Shown one piece after another: positions 44,110 through 56,410 of a stretch of DNA of 64,000 bases. Position numbers and translations under genes: made by a program. The stretch's first letter is position 1, and each line of letters starts with the position of its first letter. The notes under the pieces are model-generated. The model searched no databases and was not told the origin of the DNA. It saw only the letters and a list, made by a program, of their open reading frames with translations. This DNA is from Dichetophora obliterata (taxonomy: Eukaryota; Arthropoda; Insecta; Diptera; Sciomyzidae). The stretch spans positions 63,063,830-63,127,829 of the forward strand of contig OY986437.1 in assembly GCA_963920525.1 (NCBI GenBank). The letters run 5' to 3'.

Positions 44110-44660
44110 CTTAGTCTCATGCCACTTCCGAAAAATTTCGTAGCGCTTTACACGATCTCACAGTAACAACTCATAATTTCACGAAAAACTTTAGAGATAA
44201 TTGCTATTATTTTTAATTGCTAGACTCCTAAAAGTTGTCCTTTTAAATTTTTTCCAAAATTTTAGCCAGATATATAATTTTCGGAGATCCTGCTTAACAC
44301 AATACTATTAGGAAAAGTAAATTTTTTCCAGACCACGATATTTTTCTGAGGAAAATTTTTAAAAAAATTGTAAAAACCATTTATTACTTTAAAATTACCA
44401 ACCTATTTCCCATTAAAATATATTCATATTATTTGATAAACATATGTTAAATTGTCTTTTTTTTAGTGATAAGAGCTCTTTTGTTTCTTAACATTTATCT
44501 AAAAAGATATCTTGTGCTTTTGTTTTTTAGTTCATAGATAGATTTATCTTTGCAAAAAAATTATATAAGATCTATGTTTGGGTCAGTTTGACTAAAAAGT
44601 AGCAATTTTTTAACATTTGTCGTAAAATCATAAGTTTCGACAACGGGACCACTTTGATTG
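44110..44660. other. Unassigned AT-rich sequence
   Basis: No coding content; contains the diverged duplicate of 43670-43835. Confidence 0.35.
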
Positions 44661-44671
44661 AAACCCTTTGA

Positions 44672-45175
44672 ACATTACATATTTATATTGATTTTCTGCG
44701 CTTTAAATACAAATTCTCAATGATTGATAGTTTAAATCATTCTTGATTTTAAATACAAATTCGAGTTGTTTGATAGTTTAAAATCGTTTATTGAGCTGAG
44801 CTTTTAGGTCAGGTTAGGACAATTAATTGCTTTGCTCTAACGGTTTTTTCCCAAAGAAACAACAACAACAAATTTTTTCAATATGAAAAGGAAAACATCA
44901 TTAGCTAATTTTATTGCAATTTCGGCCCTGCTACAGGCTTCATCAGAAATCTTTGTGATGCCACCTGCGGGAATCAAACCCGGTCCGTGATCATCGTGCA
45001 AGCGCATTTCAGCGCACTACACCACAGAGGCGATGAGATTTCAGTGTCAATTTCTCAGTTTTTCTCCCTTTCATATTTCCTGTTTACTTTACTTTATGCT
45101 TATGTTTATGCTTTAGTTTATTTAAATTATAGAAAATCAACATAATAAATAACAAGGTCATGTAGAAAACTTTCA
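44672..45175. mobile_element. Foldback-type element, copy with SINE inside
   Basis: The left half carries GATTGATAGTTTAAATCATTC, ACAAATTCGAGTTGTTTGAT and a GGTCAGGTTAGGACAATTAA block. The right end carries AGAAAATCAACATAATAAAT and GGTCATGTAGAAAACTTTC. Both are shared with the copies at 59186 and 60116. It is a long-inverted-repeat element without coding frames. Confidence 0.6.
44927..45045 (-). mobile_element. tRNA-derived SINE (second family)
   Basis: On the minus strand a tRNA-like head contains TGGTGTAGTGCG (A-box-like, 45012-45024) and GGTTTGATTCC (B box with one mismatch, 44970-44980) in a tRNA-like spacing. A body follows (TGATGAAGCCTGTAGCAGGG). The acceptor stem does not pair properly, so it is not a functional tRNA gene. 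It sits within the foldback element. Confidence 0.65.
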
Positions 45176-45724
45176 ATTATATATTTATCTAAATTTTTTT
45201 TAAAAACCAACTTAGAAGAAATCATGAGTTAAGACTGCGGGATTGTGTTGAGCATGAACAAATCCTTCGGAAATGACATACAGTGTTGTGCATATCAAAA
45301 GCAACCAAAATTGGAGTAACAAACTTCTTCATATTTTTTTATCGTCTTACTTCTTTCCTCAAGATTTTAATAGTTAGTCTAACTCAATCATGTATTGCAC
45401 TAAATATAGCATCAAAAGAAACAAAGTAAAATATAACGGTACTCTAGCAATGAGAGTAGTATATGGAAAGAGCAATTTTTGACTGTGCATAACAAAAGCA
45501 ACTTACATGAGCCAAATAGTTTGTGCTCCAATTAACGGTAAATTTCGGTTATATTTTAAATTTTTTCTTAGTTAATACTGAGTAAGACTAAAAAGAGTCA
45601 TTTGCAAATAATTTGTTGTGTGAAGAAGACTTTTTAAATTACCAAAACTTTATGGCACGTAATAAATATGTACTCAGAGTTCTTAAAACAGGAAATAATT
45701 TATGAGTATAAACCTTTGCTCCTA

Positions 45725-46401
45725 ATAAACCTTTGCCAGATAGTAACTGGTCGTATAAAACAAATGTTTTTCCCAAATTTTCTCCTTTTCCAAAACATAC
45801 TTCAATTCCTCTAACCTCTTCCGTTCAAATATCATTAAAATCTAAACGCGTCTCGTTTAACCTTAACCCTGAATCTGACTCCCTCTACATTAAAAATACA
45901 CCTAAAATCCACAGTACATCCTATCCTAATTTCGTGCACTCTCATACTCTAAGCCCATCTCCATCTGATCCAATTATAATTGAGCCCTCGAACCAACCTG
46001 TCAGTCCGAAGTCATTCCTAGACCTTCTACTACCACCAAGAGTCAAATTAACGTTAAATTCTTGCGCAGACACTGAGAGTAGATATGCCCTTTCTCGCCT
46101 TAGAGAGAACAGTGTATTTAATAACGTTCGTCTGTATCTCGCCTACATGCACAAAGCCCCTGATTCAACATGCATTGAAGGCAAGACTAAAACTAATCTT
46201 AAAGTTTTAATTCAGCAAGAAGGTCTGCCTACCGATTTTGATGACTTGCTTAACTTATTTATTCGTTTTCACGACCAACTCGGCGTGACGATCGATCAAA
46301 TCAAGGCGGATCTTGATACCTATGGTGCTCACGTCAGGACTAAACATGTCTCCCTTCTTCAAAAATCGCGTAAAGATCAACAACAATATTATCGTCCCTA
46401 A
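45725..46401 (+). CDS. CR1-like LINE ORF1, 5'-truncated
   Basis: The open frame has no ATG at its start (it opens at PLPDSNWSYKTNVFPKF) because the 5' end is missing. It contains KRVSFNLNPESDSLYI, a Pro/Ser-rich middle and a conserved C-terminal block (SRLRENSVFNNVRLYLAYMH, LIQQEGLPTDFDDLLNLFIR) also seen in copy 1. No zinc knuckle is present. It ends at 46401, about 80 bases into the open frame of ORF2. An RNA-binding or chaperone role is inferred from LINE organisation only. Confidence 0.65.
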
Positions 46402-49277
46402 CTCCCATTTCTTAAATATATTTTACCATAACTGCGGCGGCATGAGAAGCAAATTAAATAAACTTTATGTTGACGCCAAATCATGTCACTTCAATGTTCT
46501 AGTATTCACTGAGACATGGTTAAATGATACCTTCAATAATGAAGAAATTCTTGACAGTAATTGGACTGTCTTCAGAAACGATCGGGATTACTCCTCTACT
46601 GGTCTTTCTAGAGGAGGTGGCGTTCTCATAGCAACTCACAATTCTCTTTCAAGTGAGTTAATAGATACGCATACCCATAAACTTTTTGATCACCTGATAA
46701 TTAAAGTCTGTTCAGGAAATAGTCTTTTTATGTACATAGGTGTCGTTTACATTCCTCCCGGCTCAAGTGAAACAACATACAACGAGCCATGTGAAACACT
46801 GTCCTCCTTTACATTCACTCTTAAAGAGGAAGATAAGGTTGTTATTCTTGGTGACTTCAACCGGCCAAATATCTCTTTTGTCGTTGATGAAAATGACAAG
46901 TATCTTCTTCCTGTTAACCTTTCTAATGCCGTAGATTTCTCATTATTTAGTACATTTTATGGCAACGATCTGCAACAAGTTTCTTCTGAACAAAATAAAA
47001 ATGGCAGATGGTTGGACCTGATCTTTACAAACTCGTACGATGAAGTGAAGGTTAGTCCATGCACTGAAGCAGAAAATTTATTTACTAACACTGTTCACCA
47101 TACAGCTTTAACAGTTGCTTTCTCTGCTAACGACATTACTTTTACCCAGTCTTATAATAACTCTATTGCATACGATTACCTCAACGCCGATTACGAAAGT
47201 ATTAAATGTTATCTAAATGCTCTAAACTGGAATAATATTCTATCCAACATAGATTTAGACAGCGCTGTCTCAAGATTTTATCAGCACATTTTTACTGCTA
47301 TCGAAAATTATGTGCCAAAAATAAAGAAAAAGAATAAGCTTTCGGAGCCATGGCTAGACAAAAATCTCAGATTTTTGAGAAACCAAAGAAACAAAATTTA
47401 CAAACTTCTCAAAAACACCGATAATGTAAGCGATGAACTGAAGCTAAGATATTACGAGCTATCTAAAGAGTTCTCTATCAAGTCAGAAGAAGCGTATAAG
47501 TTGTACACTAACCTTATCGGCGAGAAAATTGTCGAAGAGCCACAAAAATTTTTTGACTTCGTTAACATGAAGCGAAAATCTAGCGGCTATCCATCTTCTA
47601 TGTTTAAAGGTGATGTCAATTCCTCCAACCCTCATGAAATAAGCAACTTATATGCAAACTATTTTAAAGAAGTTTTCTGTGTTTTCACAAGTAATACTTA
47701 TAGTTCCCCTCCGTTTTCAGGAATTTGCCCTATAATTGATCATATCCAACTAACGTGTGATGAGATATCTAATGCGATTAAAGAAATTGATACAAATAAA
47801 GGACCCGGCCCAGACTTGTTACCCCCGCACTTACTAGTCCGATGTTTAGACACACTTATCTTGCCTTTATATATAATATTTAACAAATCTCTACTCCAAG
47901 GATCTTTTCCATCGTATTGGAAGATATCTCACCTAACACCAATACATAAAAATGGCGATAAAAGGTCTGTTGAAAACTATAGAGGCATCGCCATATTATC
48001 GGCTATTCCAAAATTGTTCGAAAAAATTATATGCGCAAAACTAACATCTATTATAAATCCTTTACTCAACGAACAGCAACATGGTTTCCGTAAAGGTCGA
48101 TCAACCACAACAAATCTAATGACTATGATCTCTGATGTTTTAAGTAAAATGGAAAAAGGACATCAAGTGGAGGCAATATACACCGACTTTAGCAAAGCTT
48201 TTGATCGAGTCGATCATGATATCTTGGCTTCCAAATTGGAAAAGATTGGTATCTCAGGATCTTTGCTCAGTTGGCTGAAGTCCTATCTCCACGACAGGTC
48301 ACAGTTCGTAAAATTTCAAGGTACCTTATCCAAACAGATTTTAGTTACATCCGGCGTACCACAAGGTAGTCACCTTGGTCCACTTCTCTTTAATATTTTT
48401 ATCTCAGACCTATCTGATATTCTTTGCGATATCCCACATCTAATGTATGCAGACGACCTAAAAATGTACCATGTTATTAAATCGGAAACAGATGTAATTT
48501 ACTTACAGTCGAAACTGTCATCTCTTGAGCACTGGTGCAATCAAAATAAACTACATCTTAATGTTAAGAAATGCTGCGTAATAACCTTCTCCCGTAAAAA
48601 TTTGGTAACAAATAACAGTTACTTCCTCAATAGCATTGAACTTAAAAGAGTGAACCATATTGTTGATCTTGGTGTAGACTTGGACAACAATTTGCGTTTC
48701 AACTTACATTATGATAAAATTGTATCTAGGGCCAGCAAACTACTCGGTTTTATAAAACGGCGTGCAAAAGAGTTCAAAAATGTTTGGGTCACGAAAGCTT
48801 TATACTGCGCGTTAGTGCGCCCTATTCTTGAATATGGATGCATTATTTGGAATCCTGCTTTCGAATCACACAGTGAAAGACTTGAATCTATTCAAAAGAA
48901 ATTTCTGCTTTTTGCGCTTAGGAACACGTATAACCCTCGTGAGTACAATAAATTGCCACCTTTTTAGGCTTAGCCTTCTGAATTTAATGCCCCTTTCATC
49001 AAGAAGGACTTTACTTAGTTCATGTTTTACCTTCGATGTCATTAACGGTGTTGTTGATAGCGAGTATATATCAAACAAGATACGATTTAATGACCCGATC
49101 AGACGTACACGGCATACACGACTATTAAATGAATATCAACATCACACTGTTTACGCAAGAAATGAGCCGATAAATAGGTGCTGTAGAGAATTCAATAATA
49201 TCAGCGAGTACTATTCACCCCCTATGTCTAAATTAACTTTTAAGAAAAATCTTTCCAAGTCCCTATTTCCGTCATAA
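46313..49277 (+). pseudogene. CR1-like LINE ORF2: endonuclease plus RT, late frameshift
   Basis: The open frame starts on TTG at 46313; the first ATG is codon 4. The endonuclease shows YHNCGGMRSKLNKLYVDAKS, FTETWLND, RGGGVLIATH, VILGDFNRPN, RWLDLIFTNSYDEV and VHHTALTV. RT follows with TNKGPGPDLLPPHLL, NYRGIAILSAIPKLFEKI, GFRKGRSTTTNLM, YTDFSKAFDRVDHDIL, SGVPQGSHLGPLLFNIF and MYADDLKMY (near residue 710). There is no RNase H. A deletion of about ten bases near 48960 causes a stop (LPPF); the rest continues at 48973-49277 (RTRHTRLLNEYQHHTVYA). I place it in the CR1/jockey superfamily (CR1, Crack or Daphne-like) without certainty. Confidence 0.88.
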
Positions 49278-49729
49278 TACCTTCTTTCAAGCAACTAGGT
49301 TTGAAATCTTAATCTATAATTAAGCATGTCCTCTCCAAATCTTTTTTCCCTACTAAAAGCCCAATAATCCTGCGCTCTTCATTTATTGTCCTTTTAGACA
49401 TTAAGAATTAAATGCTATTGTCTTAGCATTATATAGCCAGTCCAATTCCCTATTCCCTTCTCAGATCTCTCCTAATCTTATCAAATAAAATTCATAGCTA
49501 TATTACTATGTATAAAATATGTTAGCATGTAAGTTCCTTTTCTTTTTCTTTTCTTCTCTCCTTTTCTTTTTGACGTGTTATTGAATTCATGTCGATCAGG
49601 TGGGCGGATTACGCCCACATTGATTTGCATATCTTCGAACACTTAAACAAGGAAATGGGAGAACGAAAAAAAAAGAAAAAATAAACAAACCTGTTAGAAT
49701 AAGTAAATTGCCTTGCTTGGCCAATAAAT

Positions 49730-49771
<42 letters not shown>

Positions 49772-49779
49772 TGGAGCAT

Positions 49780-50700
49780 CACAAATTTTTATCTCAAAAA
49801 AGTACAAAATAAACAAATCAATAATTTCACGTCTTATAAGAAAGTTTGAGACTGTAAAAAACTGTAAAAACCCTTCACTTGGGTGATCCGAAGTATATAA
49901 CAACACATAGAGAGGACCGATAAATAATCCTAGCATTTCAAAAAGATCTTTTTGTATCTTCTCAGTCTGTTGTTAATCAACTTAATTTAAACGTGGATTC
50001 GAATACTGTTCACCTACGTGCTATGGAAGTTGACTTAAGAAGTTGGAGACCAGCGAAAAACCCATTACTTACAAAAAAACACATAGAACGAAGGTTTGCT
50101 TTTTAAACATAATCTCTTTGGCTTAAATCATACAATTTTTATATTCCAGATTAAATTTTGCAAGAACTCACTTGAATTGGTCTGTTGAACAATGGAAGAC
50201 AGTCCTTTTTAGTCCAAATTTAATTTTTTGTACCAGCGATGGCATGGCCACAGTACGTCGAAGAAGAGGTGAGCGCCTTAAACCTCAAAACTGTCAGGTC
50301 ACAGTTAAGCATGGAGGAGGCTCGGCCATGATATGGGCTTATTTTTCTGAATTTGGACAAGCTCCATTTCATGAACTTACCCAAACAATGGACCGATTTA
50401 TTTATAAAGCGATTTTAGAGTTTACAGTCATGTTGCCCTTTACTGTGTGAAAAATGCCAACCACATGGTTTTTTTCAGCATGACAACGACCCTAAGCACA
50501 CCGCAAAGGTCGTTAAGAAGTGGATTTGTGCAAAAGAAATTCAGGTATTGGATTGGCCAGCCCAATCGCCTGGGGTGAACCCAATAGAAAATCTGTTCGA
50601 AATCCTTAAGCGACGAGTCGGTGGGCAAAAGTTTTTTAATAAAGCTGCACTCGTTGAGGCACTGACAGCAATGGCTAAGCATACCGCAAACTATCATTGA
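49780..50700 (+). pseudogene. Tc1 transposase remnant, C-terminal two thirds
   Basis: Weak helix-turn-helix sequence lies at 49780-50160 with several stops. The catalytic part from 50172 reads LNWSVEQWKTVLFSPNLIF, so the first catalytic Asp (FSDE) has become FSPN. It continues with VKHGGGSAMIWAYFSEFG and, after a frameshift near 50450, with [10 protein letters not shown] and [12 protein letters not shown], which keep the second Asp and the Glu. The N-terminal codons (MARNKYVLRVLKTGNN) lie at 45653 on the other side of the LINE. Confidence 0.82.
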
Positions 50701-51037
50701 TAACCTTATAGCTTCAATGCCACGCAGATGTGTTGCGTTATTCAAAATAAAGGTTATTTTACCAAATATTAACCCTATTACCTCAATTTTCAATCTATTT
50801 AAATTTCTTTAGCTTAAGTTGCTTTAGTTATGCACAGTATAATTTACACATTGTTCTTTCTTTTTTATAAACATATTTAAAATTCTGAAGTTATACAAAA
50901 TTATGAGTTAGATTTTTACAATGTTTTTTAATGAATATAAAAACAATATCATACAATTATTTTAGTAAAAAACGGAAAATTTGCATGGTATAATTGGCAA
51001 TGCTTTTTTGGTTGCTTTTGTTATGCACAACACTGTA

Positions 51038-52374
51038 TGTGGGGAGAGCTTTAAAAAAATCAAATTTAACCTATTCTTGGGAAAGTTTTTACAAAAATCG
51101 CAATTTCCTTAAACTCTTTTCTTTCTGAACGATCTTCTAAGTGGTTACCTTTTTAAGTCAGGTAAATAACTATCTTTTTAAGTCAGGAAAAAAATTTGTT
51201 TTCCAAAATTTTTCGTGAAATCATAAGTTTTGCCAAATCATTCGGAAACACTTAGAAATCAGACAAAAACTTTAAAAAAATCACTTCAGAACCATTTTTG
51301 GACAAATTCTTATTGTGAAATCATGATTTTTTTTAACAACGGAATCGTGTTTAGTATGACCAGGTCTTCAAAAATTAATTTTAAAAAAATTTGGTTTTAA
51401 AATTTGTAGTTGAGTAATGGGTTTTTTAGTGCGGGATTGTGAAATCCTTCGGAAATGGTGTATGGGAATGTACGGAAAATATCTTTAGTTCATTGACGCA
51501 TATGTTATCTGCTCTACTGATGTTCCACATCGGAAATACAAAAACTGTCTTTATTAAAGTTATCTGGCGATTATTTGAGAAACGATTCACTTTCCAAGAT
51601 TTTTTAATTGATCTTAATGTTTCCTTTACACAACTACACGCAATTTTATTTTAATTCCAATTGATGCATATCCGATTGTAATCAATGATGTAAGTGAAGA
51701 AGGATAAGTTATGCAAATAGTACAAAAGTAAAAAAAGGGAAAAAAATTTTATGTAAAATTTAATAAAAGCACTTACAAACACTCACATGTTCTTTGTTCA
51801 AATAGTTCTAAAATCGTTGTCCTTATCGCTGAGCTCACTTGAGGATAAGCCGATTCGATTCATAGACTTCATTTTGCCTATAATGGTATTTTGAATTCAA
51901 GCATCTCCAACTGTTGCAAAATCTCAAGTTTTTCCTGCTGAGGAACAAGTTGTGGCGTTGAAGTTTCATTTTCGATTTTCCAAATAGATAAAGCTTTTCT
52001 TATTTTTCTCATTTCAATCACTTAAATTTTTTTGACTGCCTCTTTTTCCAGGAGTAGTACCTAAAATTAATCAAAGAAAAACGACGAGATAATGATTTGA
52101 CATAATGAATTTTCTTGGCTCTCTAGATACTAGTAGCATATGATTTTGAATGTGGTCAAAAATAAAGTTGCTTGCCAATTACATAAAGGTAAAGAATTTA
52201 TTAGGGATAAAGATTTGTTGAAAGACATAATTCGTCGTTGCGCGTGCAATACCGGGTATCCGCCACTATTGTAGTGTAGTTAAATTCCTGTTTTGTGCAA
52301 TTTGTAGTAATAACGAAAGTTAAGTTTATTTAACTATGTAATTCGGTAAAGAGTACGCAGCTATTAGTTTCTAC
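51038..52374. other. Unassigned sequence, no gene seen
   Basis: AT-rich. GAAATCCTTCGGAAATG at about 51442 recurs just left of the Tc1 element (near 45260), suggesting an older duplicated background. No coding content. Confidence 0.4.
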
Positions 52375-52750
52375 GTCATTTTGTATGGGACGTAGCCGGA
52401 ATGCATATGAGAAAAATTGTAAGTTCATACATTGAATTTTGTGGGATTTTAAGAGATTTTATAAGTTTTTTAAAGTCATTTTGCATGGTAGATAGACATG
52501 GTTTTTAGTCTTGATGTTATTTTGTATGGGAGGTAGGCGGAATGCATATGTGACGAATTTCTAGTCCATATATTAATGTTTGTGAAATTTTAAGAGATTT
52601 AATAGTTTTGACAAAGTCACTTTGTTTGGGAGGTAGGTGTGGTTTTCACTCGATTTCTTTGAATTTTATATTTAAGCCGCATATCAAATCTCATATGCAA
52701 AATATCAAGTATATACATTAAGTTTTGTGGAATTTAAAGAGATTTTTATT
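52375..52750 (+). repeat. Tandem repeat, ~138-bp period
   Basis: Blocks TCATTTTGTATGGGACGTAG (52377) and TTATTTTGTATGGGAGGTAG (about 52515) start successive units, each with GGAATGCATATG, a CATACATTGAATTTTGTGGG-type block and TTTTAAGAGATTT. A third, partial unit runs to about 52750. Identity is moderate. Confidence 0.6.
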
Positions 52751-52879
52751 GGAGATATGCATTATTTTCATCTGTTCCAGTTGAATATCGAATGTAATCT
52801 TTATTTTTTACCTCAATATTTAACACCAGAAGTGAGTACCTTTTAGAATTTCTTTTAAGTACAAACCTAGACTTTTTCA

Positions 52880-55335
52880 ATCTGCGAAGACATTTATTCC
52901 ACGCCAGCCGCAGCCAGGATACACAAAGCAATGGCTAAAGGCAGAGTGGAGACAAGAATATCACTTCTATTGCCAGACGGAAGCTATACGCTTAGAGAAG
53001 AGCAACGAACCAGTCACCTTCTAGAAACTCATTTCCCGGGCAGCATACCAGTAACTGAGCATGAGACGGCAGACAGGCAGATTGCTCCAAATCAAGAAAA
53101 ATGGAAACTCGCTACGAGGATTTGTACTAAGGCTCGTCTAGATTAGGCACTCAGAACCTTTAAACCATTCAAATCAGCAGGTGTAGACGGCATCCTTCCT
53201 GCACTTCTACAAAAAGGTGCAGAAACTATATTGCCCCACATAGTCAAAATAACTAGAAGCAGCCTTGCGCTGGGCTATATCCCGAGGAAATGGAGAAGGG
53301 CTATAGTCACCTTTATACCAAAAGTAGGGAAAATAGACTACACGCTACCAAAGTCGTTTAGACCCATTAGCCTTACCTCATTTGTACTTAAAACAATGGC
53401 AAAGGTAATAGATAACTATATAAGAACTGAGATTCTGGAGAAGGCGCCAATGCACCCATGTCAACACGCGTATAGGGCGGGTAGGTCTACAGAATCTGCC
53501 CTATACCATCTGGCTAGTAACATCCAGTCAGCTTTCAAAAACAAAGAAACCGTACTCTGTGCCTTTCTAAACATAGAGGGAGCCTTTGATAACACTTCTT
53601 ACGAGATTGTGAAGAAGTCTTTACACAAAAAAGGAGTAAATGATATGCTCAGCAGATGAATATGCCAAATGCTTAGCACAAGAACTGCAGAAACAAAAGT
53701 GGGCAACACCACTATGAGAATCAAAACAACAAAAGGCTGCCCACAAGGCGGAATTCTTTCTCCACTGCTGTAGAGTCTTGTTGTCGACGAATTATTATCG
53801 ATGCTAACCGAGATTGGCATAAAATGTCACGGCTACGCAGACGACATCGCCTTAATAATGTAACCTTATACAGAGAGAACTATCAGTAACATAGGAATGG
53901 TACAACACCGTGGGATTAATTATCAACCCAGCGAAAACTACCATAGTACCTTTTACTAACAAAAGAAGCCTGCCAAACCTCCAAACTATGAGAATGGATG
54001 GCACGGAAATTCCCTTCAAAGGAGAAGTAAAGTACCTGGGACTTACACTAGATTCAAAGCTTCTCTGGAGAAGACATGCAGAGGAAACTATAAACAAAGC
54101 AGCGCGCACTCATGGTATGTAGGAGCCTGGCGGGGAAAAGCTGGGCTTGTAACCCAACAATTCTCCGCTGTATGAATACCATGATGGTGAGACCCATCCT
54201 CACCTATGGTGCAATAGCATGGGCTGAGAGAACCAAGCTAACCACAATGAAGAATATGCTAACAAAGGTGCAGAGACTGGCCTGTGTATGCATCACAGGG
54301 GCCATGAGGACATGCCCTACAGCAACACTAGAAGTAATTCTGGACCTAACACCCTTACACCTTGTCATAGAGGGAGTAGCCAAGTGAAATCTGTGATGCA
54401 TTGCAAAAGAGGGGACAGGTTTAGATAAAACTATCAGCAGTAGAGAGAAGGTGGATATTGCAAAGCACACTCCCTACATCGATCTACCAAGATAAAGAGG
54501 TACAACTTCGGAAATCACTTCGAAATTAATCTTAGTACCAAAAAAGGGTGGGACAGCGAGATGATATTGCAAGTCAAGAAACTACACAGTACATCATGGT
54601 ATACGGATGGCTCCAAGACATTGGAAGGTATAGACGCAGGGGTGTACGGGCCAAGAACCAAGCACTTTGAACCTATGGGGACAACACCCAGTATCTTCCA
54701 AGCGAAAATCCTAGCAATACAGCTGTGTGCACAATTCAATCTGGACCGTAAATACAAAGGTCAGGATATAGTTGTGATGTCAGACAGCCAAGCAGAGAAT
54801 AACATGGGAATGCCTTACAAAACTCAACGAACTAGGCAAGAATAACACTGTTGCTATACTTTGGGTCCCAGGACACAAGAGAATACAGGGTAACGAAAAA
54901 GCCGATGGTCTAGCTCGACACTGTGCAGCCACAAAATTTAAAGGACCAGAACCATTCTGAGTATTGGGCACACATTCTATAAAAGAAGAACTAAGAAGGG
55001 AGGAGAGGCATAAACGTTCAAACCTTTGGAAAAGCCTCCCAAAGCTAAGACAAACCAAATTGCTCCTCAGAGATTTTAACAGATGGTTCCTTACAGGACA
55101 CTGTAAATTCAAATACCACCTGTTGAAATTGAGCATAGAAACTGACAGTAACTGAAATTTCTGTTAAGAAGCAGAGGAGACTTCAATACACCTACTTACA
55201 AACTGCGACGCCGTTGCAGACGTAAACTAGCACTGGGGAACTATGAGCTGAGTCTAAAGCAGGTTTCATCCCTTGAACCTAAGAATGTTCTCAAATTCAT
55301 TAGAGAAATTGGGCTGGATGAAATTTTGTAATCCG
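52880..55335 (+). pseudogene. LOA-like LINE fragment (RT, RNase H)
   Basis: The frame begins before RT (HKAMAKGRVETRISLLLPDG) and reads FKSAGVDGILPALLQKGAE, IPRKWRRAIVTFIPKVGK, FRPISLTSFVLKTM, HAYRAGRSTESALYHLASN and FLNIEGAFDNTSYE. GCPQGGILSPLL and GYADDIALIM follow, then VKYLGLTLDSKLLWRRH. RNase H is seen as WYTDGSKTLEGIDAGVYG, MSDSQAE and VPGHKRIQGNEKADGLA. At least five stops or shifts break it. The 3' end has FIREIGLDEIL and a CATTAA-rich tail. It is related to, but not the same family as, the copy at 13452-15690. Confidence 0.82.
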
Positions 55336-56410
55336 CAAACCCAGCGAAGCTTTGAGAAGGGGGTAAAATGAATTCATTTAGGTCGCAGTACGCATCTCCA
55401 CCATACAACATTAACATTAATAACATTAAATACCTTAATATTACGAAAGCTTCAAAATTATGGCTGTAATCGTGTCGACAAATAGACATATAGACATACC
55501 AGGACGGACATACCATTTTTTATTTGGACCCATTCCAACTAAAAAAACAGTCAAAAGTTCTGTTCGTCTTCTTGGTGAATTGAAACCTTTTTTTAGGATT
55601 TAATAACCCACTGTGCGGCACACACGTATGTAGTCGCCATGGAAAAAAATCATAAATTTTGCTACGAACTCCTACCGCATGCACCATATTCTCCACATTA
55701 AGTCCTCTGCGACTATTTCCTACACTCAGAAAAAAGTTTATCGGAATATGAGAAAGAAGGCATCATATTAAGTGAAAAATGGTATTGATTTTGCTCCAGA
55801 GAATGCTTTTCTCTAAGTGTGATCCCAAAAATTCCCTAAAAATAGCAAAAAACTACCATGAAAATGAGAAATATTTTCTCTGTAATAAAAGACACCTTCT
55901 CTTTAACAGAAAAATATTTCTTTATAATACGTTCAACCGTTTTCTTTATTTTGTAAATTTTTCCCGAAAACAGAGAAATATTTATGCAATTTTAATAAAT
56001 GCTTTCTTTAAGTTGCGTTTATAGTTTCTCACAAAAAATAACACTTTCTTTAAAATAAAGATATATTTTCTTAACATTAATACAACATATTTCTCTATTG
56101 CGTACATTTTTCTTTAAAACACAGAAGTATATCCGCAATTACGATTAAAAAAATATTTTTGTCAAACATTTGTTTTAACTCAGTTCTACGCAAAGTAGAA
56201 GTATTAATATCAAATTGTGATTTGGTTTTAAAAATGTTAGTTTAAAATGTGTTAAGAGGTAGAACTATTGTTGTGTCATTGTTTTTCGGGACTGTTTATA
56301 AATATTCCAGAAGTTTATTCTGAAAAACGATTTTGTAAATGCAATCAAAGAAATAGTAGTAATAAACAACATCACTTTGTGTAGCTATGTTAAGTAAAAA
56401 GTCACAGTTT
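55336..56410. other. Unassigned AT-rich sequence
   Basis: No gene. CACTCAGAAAAAA at 55733 preceded by TA resembles the inverted TTTTTTTCTGAATG followed by TA at about 61534-61549; these may be ends of one large AT-rich element or of two related ones. Confidence 0.35.

Larger units (their letters stand above)
45720..49770 (+). mobile_element. CR1-like LINE, copy 3, best preserved
   Basis: This copy carries part of ORF1, a nearly complete ORF2 and the family's 3' end (CCTTGCTTGGCCAATAAATA, then an AAATAAAT tail to about 49768). It lies inside the second Tc1 element. The 5' end is truncated relative to copy 1. A convincing target duplication was not found. Confidence 0.85.
45281..51035 (+). mobile_element. 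Second Tc1-like element, split by a LINE
   Basis: Ends are CAGTGTTGTGCATATCAAAA (45281) and, in reverse complement, CAGTGTTGTGCATAACAAAA (51035), with TA on both sides (45279-45280, 51036-51037). Inner repeats TGTGCATAACAAAAGCAACT (near 45485) and its inverted partner near 50820-50840 give an IR/DR layout. The transposase start ATGGCACGTAAT lies at 45653, just before CR1-like copy 3. Confidence 0.88.

Noticed and set aside
44927..45045. Functional tRNA gene
   Set aside because: The acceptor stem does not pair well and the head continues into a SINE-like body; only the promoter boxes are tRNA-like.
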